Part shown: positions 33,660-44,027 of the stretch, piece by piece | Layout of the letters: the number at the start of each line of letters is the position of its first letter | Numbering within the stretch: position 1 is the first letter of the stretch | Source: Acanthochromis polyacanthus | Lineage: Eukaryota; Chordata; Actinopteri; Pomacentridae | Assembly (NCBI RefSeq): GCF_021347895.1 | Contig: NC_067135.1 | Location: forward strand, 24,811,847-24,875,846 | Direction of reading: 5' to 3' | Length of the DNA: 64,000 nt | Made by a program: the position numbers and the translations under genes | The notes under the pieces: generated by a model | What the model saw: only the letters and a program-made list of their open reading frames with translations | Database searches by the model: none | What the model was told of the DNA's origin: nothing

Positions 33660-34035
33660 GTAAGGTAAAAATACTGTCCAGCCCATTTTCCTCTATGTGA
33701 AAAAGTAATTGCCCCCTTATCTACCAAATGACCAAATTCATTCATCAGTTGGGTTCAGTTTCTCCATCCACGCTCACATATGATTACTGCCAGGCTTGTT
33801 GAACCTAAACATCACTAAATAGAACCTGTCTTCATTGTGAAGTAGATAAAGGCTCTGAAAAAGCAGCACATGATGCCACGTTCTGAAGAGATTCAAGAAC
33901 AGATGAGGAACAAAGTCATTGACATTCATCAGTCTGGAGGGTTTCAAAGCCATTGCTGAGGCTCTGGGACTCCAGAGAACCAATGATGGCTCAACCTGTT
34001 ATTATATTTAGGGGGATAATTATTTTTTCACAGGG
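33660..34035 (+). pseudogene. Tc1-like relic upstream of gene B
   Basis: Matches 15000-15360, including ATG at 33873 opening MPRSEEIQEQMRNKVIDIHQ and stopping at the same place. Marks the resumption of the duplicated unit after the insertion of palindromic element 1. Confidence 0.75.
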
Positions 34036-34241
34036 CTGATACAGGTTTTCAGTAAATCATCATTTAAAAATGTGTAGTGTTTTGTGGGTTATCTCTGTCT
34101 AACATTTCAGTGGAACATTTGTGTGAGAAATATACAACAACCAAAGAAATACTTTTTCACAGCTCTGTATTTTGCAGATAATGTTTAAAATGTTGTTCTT
34201 TCTCTGTCTTCCAGCAGGTCGACGACTGAGACCATCACATC

Positions 34242-35438
34242 ATGGAGACCAGTTCCATCAGTTTGGCCTCCATCCAGAAAGCAGCAATGCTCAGATCAGG
34301 TGTTCTCGAAGACCCGTACCTGAGAGGAGGATACCTGATAGGAAGCTCCCTGCTGGGCCTCCTCGTCATCATCGGAGCCTTCTTGTACAATCGGCGCAAT
34401 CTCAGCCTTTTTCAAAGATCCTGTGCCATGTCCTTCACCTGCCAGGAAAACCGCCTCATGGGTGTTCAACTCATCTACAGCTGTCTGTTGACTCTGCTCA
34501 CCATGGATGCTCTGAATCTGATCGTGGCAATAATCTTTGGAGCTGAGATAATTGGAAAGCTCTGCTTCGGTGTAATCGACTGTAATGTGGTCCAAAACAT
34601 TTGGTTCCTGTCCAGGTGGTTTGGAGTGATAATTCATCTTGCGAACGCCTCGTTGTCCATCTATAATCTGCGTCAGCCACTGAGTATAACCAGGGCTCGC
34701 ATTACCTACGCTTTGGTCTCTGTGGTGATTGTCATTGTGGTCCCGTTGTTTCTGTTTGTCAACAATGTGTACATGTTCATTGTGGCCACTTTCATGTTTC
34801 TGTTTGCTCTGTCCATCATTGTAACATCTAGAGCACCTACCTCGTCCCCGTCCACTTCAACCCTGAAGAAACTGATCGTGGTTGTTGCCATGGGCAACTT
34901 CCTGGTCGTCTACGTCCCCACTTTCATTCTTTACTGTCTCGCGTACACTGCAACCTACATTCCCGACTGGCAGCATTATAACAATATTTATTTCAATGTT
35001 CTGTATTTCACAAATCTTCACCTCATTTTTGATGGACTCCAGTGTGCTTTATTCTTGAAGTTGCCTTCTGGAGAAGAACAGCAACAACAGCAACAACAGC
35101 TACAACAGTGGCAGCCACAACAGCAACAACAGTGGCAGACACAACAGCAACAACAGTGGCAGACACAACAGCAACAACAGTGGCAGACACAACAGCAACA
35201 ACAGTGGCAGACACAACAACAACAGTGGCAGCCACAGCAGCAACAACAGTGGCAGCCACAGCAGCAACAACAGTGGCAGACACAACAACAACAGTGGCAG
35301 CCACAACAGCAACAACAGTGGCAGACACAACAACAACAGTGGCAGCCACAACAGCAACAACAGTGGCAGCCACAACAGCAACAAAAGCTGGGTTTCCAAA
35401 ATACCGGATTCACTGGTTCTACAAATGTATATCAATAA
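34242..35438 (+). CDS. Gene B: seven-transmembrane protein with Gln/Trp repeat tail
   Basis: A 398-residue paralogue of gene A, in one exon behind the acceptor CTTCCAG at 34214. The seven hydrophobic segments lie near 30-49, 75-101, 120-142, 154-174, 177-196, 209-234 and 250-274. Residues 22-65 are almost identical to gene A (GGYLIGSSLLGLLVIIGAFL shared), while the loops near 101-120 and 235-250 differ strongly. The N3 sequon is lost. The tail (280-381) has 12 Trp spaced 7-8 apart and no charged residue, unlike gene A's Arg-containing 13-residue units. The last residues KLGFQNTGFTGSTNVYQ match gene A. AATAAA at 35755. It lies between two mirror-image palindromic elements. Family unknown; receptor role inferred from topology. 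Confidence 0.85.
   Translation: METSSISLASIQKAAMLRSGVLEDPYLRGGYLIGSSLLGLLVIIGAFLYNRRNLSLFQRSCAMSFTCQENRLMGVQLIYSCLLTLLTMDALNLIVAIIFGAEIIGKLCFGVIDCNVVQNIWFLSRWFGVIIHLANASLSIYNLRQPLSITRARITYALVSVVIVIVVPLFLFVNNVYMFIVATFMFLFALSIIVTSRAPTSSPSTSTLKKLIVVVAMGNFLVVYVPTFILYCLAYTATYIPDWQHYNNIYFNVLYFTNLHLIFDGLQCALFLKLPSGEEQQQQQQQLQQWQPQQQQQWQTQQQQQWQTQQQQQWQTQQQQQWQTQQQQWQPQQQQQWQPQQQQQWQTQQQQWQPQQQQQWQTQQQQWQPQQQQQWQPQQQQKLGFQNTGFTGSTNVYQ
35079..35384 (+). repeat. Coding minisatellite of gene B tail (24/21-bp period)
   Basis: Units encode QQQQQWQT or QQQQWQP. Compared with gene A the SEP/WRQQQ half of the unit is absent, so the arrays expanded from different units after duplication. Confidence 0.9.
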
Positions 35439-36177
35439 TAAGCAAAATTATGTCTCTGCACCATAAAAATCAATGTACATCCCAACCATTGGTAGATAAC
35501 CTAGCATTGTTTCATTATTCATAATTGTTACTGTCTTCATGGACTTTATCTGTTGGACAGAAGGGTGCAGCTCCTACTTTATTCATGTAAACCCTGAAAT
35601 CAAAGATGAAAATCACCCTTTCACCCTCTATGTCTGATTTAAAATCCAGCATAAAACAAGAAGAAATGTGTGAATATTTCCATAATGTGCTGGCAGTAGA
35701 GAGCTTCAGAAAATTAAGTTGACAAAAATAACAGCTACTTTGCAAACTTTTCAAAATAAAACATCTGTTCAATAAGTTGGTTTGTCCAAATATTTAAAGG
35801 TGGATGGCAAATCTAAAATATGTTGTAATTCATACAGTGTTCAACTGATCCGGACATGAATAGTCTCAAATTAAAGCTGAATGTCTGCACTTGAAGCACA
35901 TCTGTATTGTGTAATTTCAAATCCATGTCATTTGGTAGGTGGGTAGATGAAGGGGCAATTACTTTTTCACATATCGCAAGACAGGATGGACTGTATTTTT
36001 CTTTGAAAAATAAAATCAATCAATCATTTGAAAACTGTATTCTGTGTTTGTGTCACTTCAGAGCAGGGCCAGAGTGGGACTCATTTTCAGCCCTGGAGTT
36101 TCATGCCTCAGACCGGCCCACTTTTTTAGATCACGACCTGTTACTATTAAAATCATGTAATTATAACCCAGCACCAG
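35439..36177 (+). other. 3' flank of gene B
   Basis: Matches gene A 3' flank to about 36050 and gene C 3' flank (63247-63957) to about 36165, including a CAGAGCAGGGCCAGAGTGGG block missing in unit A. AATAAA at 35755-35760. It ends where a repeat beginning AGTGTTGGGCGCGTTACT starts. Confidence 0.75.
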
Positions 36178-37216
36178 TGTTGGGCGCGTTACTGAAAAAT
36201 AGTAATTAGTACCAATACCAATTTAACAGCATATTAAACAAAAAGACTTAAGTTAAACAGACCACTTAATAAACTGTATGTTTTTATTCTTATTAGCTGC
36301 AGCTTGGAAATACCTCTGATGTGACTGCTGGTTAACATGGAGTCTGAATAGGTTGTGTTTTAGTCACTATTTTCATGCTCCATTACTCCACACTCTATTT
36401 CATTGTCTGATAACAGAAAAAGAAGATTATTTAACTGTGAACAGCTTTATGTGTATTAAAATGCAGCATATACTCTCAGTCTCTCAGCGACTCTTGTTCA
36501 TTTATGTCACTACAGCTGTGGAAGTCAGTAAAACAGACTGCATATTTGTTGTCATGTTTTTTTTCTACCAAATAAAAGTGACATGTTGACTTCAGTTCTT
36601 TCTGATAATATATTTGCATAGTAAATATGTAATGTAATACTTATAAACCACATAAAAAAAATCATCACTATTGAAAAAAACCCCCAAAAACAGCAGAAAC
36701 CAGCAGCAGCACAGACTCTGTCAGAAAATGTACAGAGAGGGATTGAAGCTGCTGTAAATTAATGTCAGTGAAACGAAACAAACAAGAAAAGCACTCAGAG
36801 AGCACAGTACTCTGCCAAGGCTGCTCTGTTGTTGTATGATTTCTGACAGATGAAATCTTTAAACAATTCATGGTCCACAGTTTTGGATTTGTAGTGGGAT
36901 AACTATATCTCTGATATAGTGATTTTCTGTGGTCATTAGTGTGCAGAAATGTAAATCTGTAAAAAAAAAAAAAAAATTCTTTATTGGAATAGTTTTATTG
37001 CAAAAGACAGTGTCATTTTTATGAGTCAGTATTATATATCCTGAGGATGGTAACTAGACAGAGTGTGATCGTCTCTCAGTGTAGTAAAAACCACAGTGTT
37101 CATGTATAATCAGTATTCAGTGCATGAAACAGACACGAGAAAATAACTTCTCACTTCTGACACTAGATGTCACCATTGCTGTACTCTACTGAACCTGCAA
37201 AAAAAGTTACAGCCTA
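36178..37216. other. Repeat-derived sequence without gene
   Basis: AGTGTTGGGCGCGTTACTGAAAAATAG is a common fish repeat start. No coding capacity beyond short frames; A-run at 36961. Confidence 0.4.
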
Positions 37217-37585
37217 CACTACTGTTCAAAAGTTTGGGGTCATCCAGAAAATTTCATGTTTTTCATGAAAACTCACACTTTTATTCATGTGCTAACATAA
37301 CTGTACAAGGGGTTTCTAATCATCAATGAGCCTTTCAACACCATTAGCTAACACAATGCAGCATTAGAACACAGGAGTGATGGTTGCTGGAAATGTTCCT
37401 CTGTACCCCTATGGAGATATTCCATTAAAAATCAGGGGTTTCCAGCTACAATAGTCATTTACCACATTAACAATGTGTAGACTGGATTTATCATTCATTT
37501 CATGTTATCCATCAGAAAAAAAATGTTTTTCTTTTTACAAAAATAAGGACATTTCTAAGTGACCCCAAACTTTTGAACATTAGTT
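37217..37585. mobile_element. Tc1/mariner-type MITE
   Basis: 369 bp between TA dinucleotides. CACTACTGTTCAAAAGTTTGGGGTCA at the left is inverted at the right (TGACCCCAAACTTTTGAACAT, then TAGTT). Nothing coding inside. Confidence 0.8.
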
Positions 37586-38237
37586 TATGTTTTAAATGCT
37601 GGCTCTCTAATGTTGTGAGGGTAAATGAACCTGCTCTCTGATTATTCATGGTTGAAAACAATCAGTATGTATGGAGATATACATTCTGGCAGCATTTAGC
37701 CTCATTGTCTGGATGCAGCTCAGCAGCTGCTTGACCCTACATGGTTCTACATCTTTGTTCATGCATTAGAATCCAAAACTCAGGAGTAAAGTGGTGTTTT
37801 TCCCTTTGCCTTAAAGGTCCTATAGGGTGTACATTGAGTTTTTTTTTTTTAGTGTTTTGTGGTTTTTATAGATAGACATCACTTTAAATGCTCTCCCATT
37901 GGTGCAAGAATGAATATTAGCAGCTGACTGATTGAAGAGCCAGTGCATTACTTTTAGTTTTGATGATAATGTTACCACAACAACAGAAACGTGGTTTGTT
38001 TTTGCATGTTGTGATGCTAAAGTGTCTAATATTGCCATTAGTTTTGATTGTATGACGAAAGCAATGTGTGAAACTGTAAAACTGAGGGACATTCAGAGAT
38101 GGAGCCATTTAACAAGGACTGGGTTTTATTGTGTTTTCATTGCACTTGTTGTGCTTCAGTAAAACCTAAACTGAGCGACTGTTTACATCTGTTCACTTCT
38201 CTCTTGTAATCTGTGCTCACATATGCTGCATTTTAAT
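37586..38237. other. No recognisable gene
   Basis: Short frames on both strands around 37917-38162 have no recognised domain. Confidence 0.45.
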
Positions 38238-39009
38238 GGACAAGGTACGTTTTATCCCTTTGATTCCCGGCTGTAAAACACACAAGCAGAAACAAAAAAA
38301 CAAGCCGTTTTTTCGTTTTGAGCAAAAAACAAAAAAACAGGAAACGGTTCGTTTTTTCGTTTTTTCGTTTTGACCAAAAAAACAAAAAACCAGGAAACGG
38401 TTTGTTTTTTCGTTTTTTCGTTTTCACCCCCAAAATGAAAATACGACTCCATATTTCGTTTTATTGGTGGGCGGGGCTTCGGAGCCCACCGGTGCACAAT
38501 AAAGCTCCTGTCCATCACAATAAAGCTCTTGCGCTCGCAGGCATAGACAGACTGACTGACTTTGTATTGCCTGCCCCCACTGCACTTCCCCTAATTCTAA
38601 ATCAAAGCAAGTCGTGTACACAGTAATGACAGTCATAACCAGTGGTGTAGTCTAGTTTTTTCTACTGGGTATACTCCAACCTCATAAACCAAAGCCAGGT
38701 CAGGTTCTCATATATGTGCGCGTGCACTCACACGTCCACACGCACAGCAGCTCCTTTATTTCAAACTACCAATTAGATACTTATAGACATTATAGCGTCA
38801 GCAGCTCCTCCTCCTGCCATCAGGTAGAGCTGATGTTTCCTCTTCATCAGGCTCCCTTTCCTAAATGTTAACCTTATCTCCAGCTGTAGTGTTCCCTAAA
38901 GCGGCAGTATTCACAGGACAAGCAACAGGCTTATTAAAACACTGAAATAGTTTCATTTAGCTTTGCTTTCTTTTTCTCCACTGACTGATGTTGGGTCATT
39001 AGAAGATGT

Positions 39010-39962
39010 TGTCACGAGTTAGCTAGGCAGACCCGAGCCGAGAGCCACTATACCAGAACCGGAGAAGTTGAAAAAGGGTTTTATTGTACAGGGGTGGATA
39101 TGGCTGGAGTGCAGAGACCGGGATGCAGGAACAGGGATGCTGGTGGAGGGAGGATGTGGCCGGGTGGGTCTGGGGACGGGGATCGGCGGTTGTCCAAGGT
39201 CCGGGCGGGACCGGAGCGTCGCAGATGGCTGTGGGGGATCCCTGGCGGCCAGACGTCAAAGGGCTCAGAGTTCGATGGAGGAGGAGGGGTTCGGAGGGAA
39301 CGAGACGTAGCACTCTGACGATCCGGGGGGCCGAGGTGTTGGACTGGCCGGCCAGAGACGGCGTCTCGCAGGTGATGTTCCGGGAGGAGCTCCGGGAGGC
39401 AGGGAGCAGCCGGTTGACTGCTGCAGCACCAGCGGCCGGGAAGGAAATGGGTCGGGGGTTCCAGGAGGGGGTCCGGGCGGAATGGGGGATCCGGGGGGAA
39501 TGGGGGATCCGAGTGGGGAGGAGACCGGTGCCGAATGGGTTGGGGGGTTCAGGTGAGGGTTTCGGGTGGGTAAGTTCCCGGGCAGCTGGGTCTGGAAGAA
39601 GGCAGGAGAGAGATACGCTAGAAAAACGTCAAATTTTCAACAAACTTTCTGGAGGCTAGAGAGTGAACTGACAGCAAAGTCTATTTCAACAATCTGGCAG
39701 GGTGTGGAGTGTTGAGCCGGTACTTATTGCTTGGTGAGTAATCAGGATGATTTCTTCCAGCTGCCCGGGACTCGTGGAGGAGGTTGATTACCTGAGTGGA
39801 GACGGCTGTGAAGCCGAACTCCACTCAGGTGCAGTGCTGTGAGGGAAAGCAGAGGAAAAGGGATGGATGGGAGACAGGAGGCAAGACAGGGAGGAAAAGG
39901 ATAAGGGAGGGGGTTTTGTTTGGGATGCCAGGTGGGGAGGGAATGAGGAGAGGACCCTGACA
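39010..39962 (-). mobile_element. Solo LTR in the left arm of palindromic element 2
   Basis: Begins TGTCACGAG and ends CCTGACA on the plus strand; reading on the minus strand gives TGTCAGGG...CTCGTGACA with an AATAAA near the downstream end (minus strand of about 39080). Flanks GATGT and GTTGT differ at one base. Comparison with copy 1 (28980-29050) shows the uninterrupted sequence, so this is a clean insertion. Retroelement class not determined. Confidence 0.75.
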
Positions 39963-40756
39963 GTTGTAGACTCATGTCCCTCTTCTTCTAAGCCAGGGGT
40001 ATTCAGCTAAAATTCAGAGAGGTCCAGTCAGCAAAGGTCCAGAACATCATAATGTCTAACTTGAGTTACTGTGATATATGCTGATGTAACCTGGTAGTTT
40101 TATTAGAGTCTGCCTGTAATCAAAAACTGACCGTCAAATAAATTCAGTACGGTTCAAAAACATTTAGACATTTATTAATAAATAACTTATATATAACAGT
40201 ATATCTTAAAATAAACTGCAGAACTTAAAAAAGCATGACTGAACAACCTGAATCAACTTCTATACATCACCAATTATGTACGAGTTCAGGCATTCCACGT
40301 GATGCTACTCAGCCAATGACGTCGCTGAATTGCATCGCAGCTCTGCCTTCAAAAAGCAGCTGAGAGATGAGGGACAGAGAGGACAGTAGTGATGGGAGTT
40401 CGGCTCTTTTCAGAGAGCTTTTGGCACTGCTTCCAAAGAAAAGCCGGTTCTTTCGGCTCCCAAATGGCTCCTAATTTATTATTCTTTGTAGTCTCATGTT
40501 TTTGCCTAACCTGGCAAATATGAATCGTTTGTGTTTTGACAAACTCTTTTTCATTCAGTGTTTTTATGAGAAGCCTTATAATTGACTCATTTTGTACATT
40601 TGCTCTGTTACAAAAACAGGTATTCTTGCTTTTGTTTAATATTTCAACCAAACTTTTCTGCACAAAAACAAATGAACAAAACTCTGCACATGAACCCACA
40701 GAACCAGAACAGAACCAGAACCAGACTCAGTATTCAAACAGTATAAATGTCCTCAG

Positions 40757-41219
40757 TGCAGGCTGACATTCAGAAAAATCAGATGGCTGAGCTTGGATGG
40801 GCTGGTACATTTCTTCTTTCAGTGAATATCTGCCGTGTTTTTGAGAAGATTCTCTCAGATGGAAGAAGTTGTCTCTCCTCCATCACCTTCACCAGGTGGG
40901 GCAGACTGAGGCCTTGTCCTGCTCCAGCTCAGTGGGTCGTCTGCTGGTTGGATGAGGGCTTCCTCTAGATATGATCCTCCATTACCACATCAGCTGTAGG
41001 ATTTCTCCTGAATCATCTCCTGTAGCTCTTCCATCAAAGAGCCTCCACACAGCAGAAGTTGAGGTTCCTCCTCCACTTTGTCCTCTAATGGTGGAGGTGT
41101 CAGACTGCTGCTCTTATTCTCTGAAGTGTCTCATCAACAGCTCTGTTGTCACTGAAGGCAAGCTTCTTTAATCTAGGATCCAGTAACATGTTTTCTGTGA
41201 GGACAGTGTTAAACTCCAT
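40757..41219 (-). pseudogene. hAT (ZBED-type) relic, copy 2
   Basis: Mirror of 29638-30110, beginning MEFNTVLTENMLLDPRLKKL on the minus strand and broken by similar stops. The shared damage shows that the hAT was already dead before the composite element multiplied. Confidence 0.6.
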
Positions 41220-41328
41220 ACTCCATTAAATACGTTAGGAGTCAGCTCTTCAGATTCACTACAAAGCATCGGCTCTGAGAGTCGTATCTTTGTGCCTTAT
41301 ACATCTCTAGAGGACAGACTGTGGTCAC

Positions 41329-41459
41329 ATGCTGACCATGTTTGGCTCAGCAAACAGCTGTAAGGCAGCTTTCTCAACTATGAACATAATCAAAATATGT
41401 TTTGAGAACGGCTCAAACAAGCAGCAGCTCAGCTCTCCCATTAAGCAGCAGAGATATTA
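41329..41459 (+). pseudogene. hAT dimerisation-domain relic, copy 2
   Basis: Mirror of 29395-29528 (MLTMFGSANSCKAAFSTMNI). Confidence 0.6.
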
Positions 41460-42133
41460 GGGGAGTGATATGAGACAGACAAAAATGTAAAAGTGTTCAA
41501 TTGTTTACATTTATGAGATTTAGGTATTGTTAAAGATGTATAGAAGTTAATTCAGGTTGTTCAGTCATGCTTTTTTAAGTTCTGCACTTTATTCTAAGAT
41601 ATACAGTTACATAAAAGTTATTTATTAATAAATGTCAAAATGTTTTTGAACCGTACTGAATTTATTTGACGGTCAGTTTTTGATTACAGGCAGACTCTAA
41701 TAAACTACCAGGTTACATCAGCATATATCACAGTAACTCAAGTTAGACATTATGATGTTCTGGACCTTTGCTGACTGGACCTCTCTGAATTTTAGCTGAA
41801 TACCCCTGGCTTAGAAGAAGAGGGACATGAGTCTAGAACTTCTAATGACCCAACATCAGTCAGTGGAGAAAAAATAAGAAAAGAAAGCAAAGCTAAATGA
41901 AACTATTTCAGTGTTTTAATAAGCCTGTTGCTTGTCCTGTGAATACTGCCGCTTTAGGGAACACTACAGCTGGAGATAAGGTTAAAGTTTAGGAAAGGGA
42001 GCCTGATGGAGAGGAAACATCAGCTCTACCTGATGAAGAGGAAACATCAGCTCTACCTGATGGCAGGAGGAGGAGCTGCTGACGCTATAATGTCTATAAG
42101 TATCTAATTGGTAGTTTGAAATAAAGGAGCTGC

Positions 42134-42136
<3 letters not shown>

Positions 42137-42181
<45 letters not shown>

Positions 42182-42182
42182 C
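42137..42182 (+). repeat. (GT)n(GC)n tract
   Basis: GT repeat followed by GCGCGCGCG, potentially Z-DNA-forming, in the right arm of palindromic element 2. Confidence 0.95.
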
Positions 42183-42641
42183 GGACATGTGAGTGCACGC
42201 GCACATATATGAGAACCTGACCTGGCTTTGGTTTATGAGGTTGGAGTATACCCAGTAGAAAAAACTAGACTACACCACTGGTTATGACTGTCATTACTGT
42301 GTACACGACTTGCTTTGATTTAGAGTTAGGGGAAGTGCAGTGGGGGCAGGCAATACAATGAAAGTCAGTCTGTCTATGAATGCCAGCGCAAGAGCTTTAT
42401 TGTGATGGGCAGGAGCTTTATTGTGCACCGGCAGGCTCGAAGCCCCGCCCACCAATGAAACGGAATATGGAGTCGTATTTTCATTTTGGGGGTGAAAACG
42501 AAAAAACGAAAAAACGAACCGTTTCCTGTTTTTTTTGTTTTTTTGTTCAAAAAGAAAAAACGAAAAAACGGCTTGATTTTTTGTTTCTGCTTGTGTGTTT
42601 TATAGCCGGGAATCAAACGGATAAAACGTACCTTGTCCACC

Positions 42642-43632
42642 GAAGAGGAGGGATATTAGAAGTTTTTTTCGGCCAGCAGCAGCAGCAGACGACACTGTAA
42701 GTAATGTAAAAAGACGTCAATGTTGTGGACGTGGGGAACACACCACTAATGTTGCTACTGAAAGTCCGACCTGCATCAGAGTTAGCATAACATTAAACGG
42801 TGTGAACTTGCTAACCTGCAAAACTCGAGTAGGAAGCTGCTTAGAGAGAATTGTCCTCCTGTATGTGTTTTCTACTGTTAACGTTAATTAAACTGTGAGA
42901 AATGTAGTGAACTCTGCTGGAAAATATAGAACCAGAAAAACGTGAGCAAGAAGCTGCTTATAGAGAGAGGTCCCAGTCTGTGCTTCACAGGAAAGTGTTG
43001 ACGGTCAAAAAAAACAAAAAAAAAAAACACGTGCTGCTGCTTTTCTTGTAAACGGCCTGGTTTAGAAGGAAAGAAGGCTAGAGCATGTTGTGACTTTACA
43101 CTTTTGAAACCAAATGCCTATTAGTGCATTTATTTATTAATTAAAATGTATTTAATTACTATCACCTGAACCAATACACATGAAAGTTAGTATAAGTCAA
43201 TACAGATTTATTTAGCATTGATCATTTAGCTTATCAGTTAATTAGGTTCATATTCGTGAGAAATGTAGCCCTGACCCCCGTTCACCCAGTCTGTTTGGTC
43301 TTATTAATGTCCCGTCCCCAGCAAAAAGTGTACATGTAGGTTATGCTGTTATATCGTCCCTACCAATGTTGAGACCAAACCTACGCCTTTGCCTTTGTCT
43401 CATATTAAAATTAGTTTGATCTTAAACATTTAAGAGTGAGAGTTTTTTTTTTAATTTCCATGTTGAATTGCTAGCAGCTCTACCAAATAGAAAAGTTAGA
43501 GAAAAAGTTTTTAACAAAAAATGCTAAACTTTTTGTGAGTCTGAACTTTCCTCTCTCATGAATCATGTCACAACCCCTCATATTCATCTGTGTATCAACT
43601 CGGCACGCTGATGCTTCATGATTAACAAGTAA
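42642..43632. other. Unassigned, then gene-unit 3' spacer
   Basis: 42642-43395 has no recognised feature apart from an A-run near 43010. From about 43396 the sequence matches the region behind gene A (17520-17770). Confidence 0.5.
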
Positions 43633-44027
43633 ATCGATCAGGTAGAACAGTCTGACCACTGACAGGTGAAGTGAATATCACTGATTATCGCTTCATCATG
43701 ACTCCTCTTTGTGGGTTGGATATATTAGGCAGCAAATTAACATTTTTTCCTTGAAGTTGATGTGATAGAAGCAGGAAACATGGGCAAGTGTAAGAATTTG
43801 AGTCAGTTTGACAAGACAACTGGGTCAGAGCATCTCCAGAACTGCAGCTCTTGTGGGATGTTCCTGGTCTGCAGTGGTCAGCATCTGTCAAAAGTGGTCC
43901 AAGGAGGGAACAGTGGTGAACCAGCGACAGGGTCATGAGGAACCAAAACCCAATGATGCATGTGGGAGGAAGGCTGACCAATGTGGTCTGACCCAACAGA
44001 GTGGATCTACCAGCTACTGATAGTCAG
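43633..44027 (+). pseudogene. Tc1-like transposase, 5' part (between genes B and C)
   Basis: Matches 17771-18150. Encodes SISRTAALVGCSWSAVVSIC and KEGTVVNQRQGHEEPKPND. It stops at GTCAG (44023-44027), the target duplication of the BEL element; the continuation is at 56474. Confidence 0.8.

Larger units (their letters stand above)
38238..42641. mobile_element. Large palindromic composite element, copy 2 (mirror orientation)
   Basis: Ends are the same GGACAAGGTACGTTTTATCC inverted repeat as copy 1. Here the arms are about 1.1 kb each: 38238-40268 (with a 953-bp solo LTR inside) and 41545-42641. The centre carries the same hAT relics as copy 1, on the opposite strand. Gene B lies between the two copies. 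Confidence 0.7.

Noticed and set aside
35018..35524. Cys-, Leu- and Val-rich frames across the gene B tail
   Set aside because: Same repeat artefact as in gene A.
36178..36260. Regulatory element at AGTGTTGGGCGCGTTACT
   Set aside because: It is the start of a common fish dispersed repeat rather than a gene-specific site.
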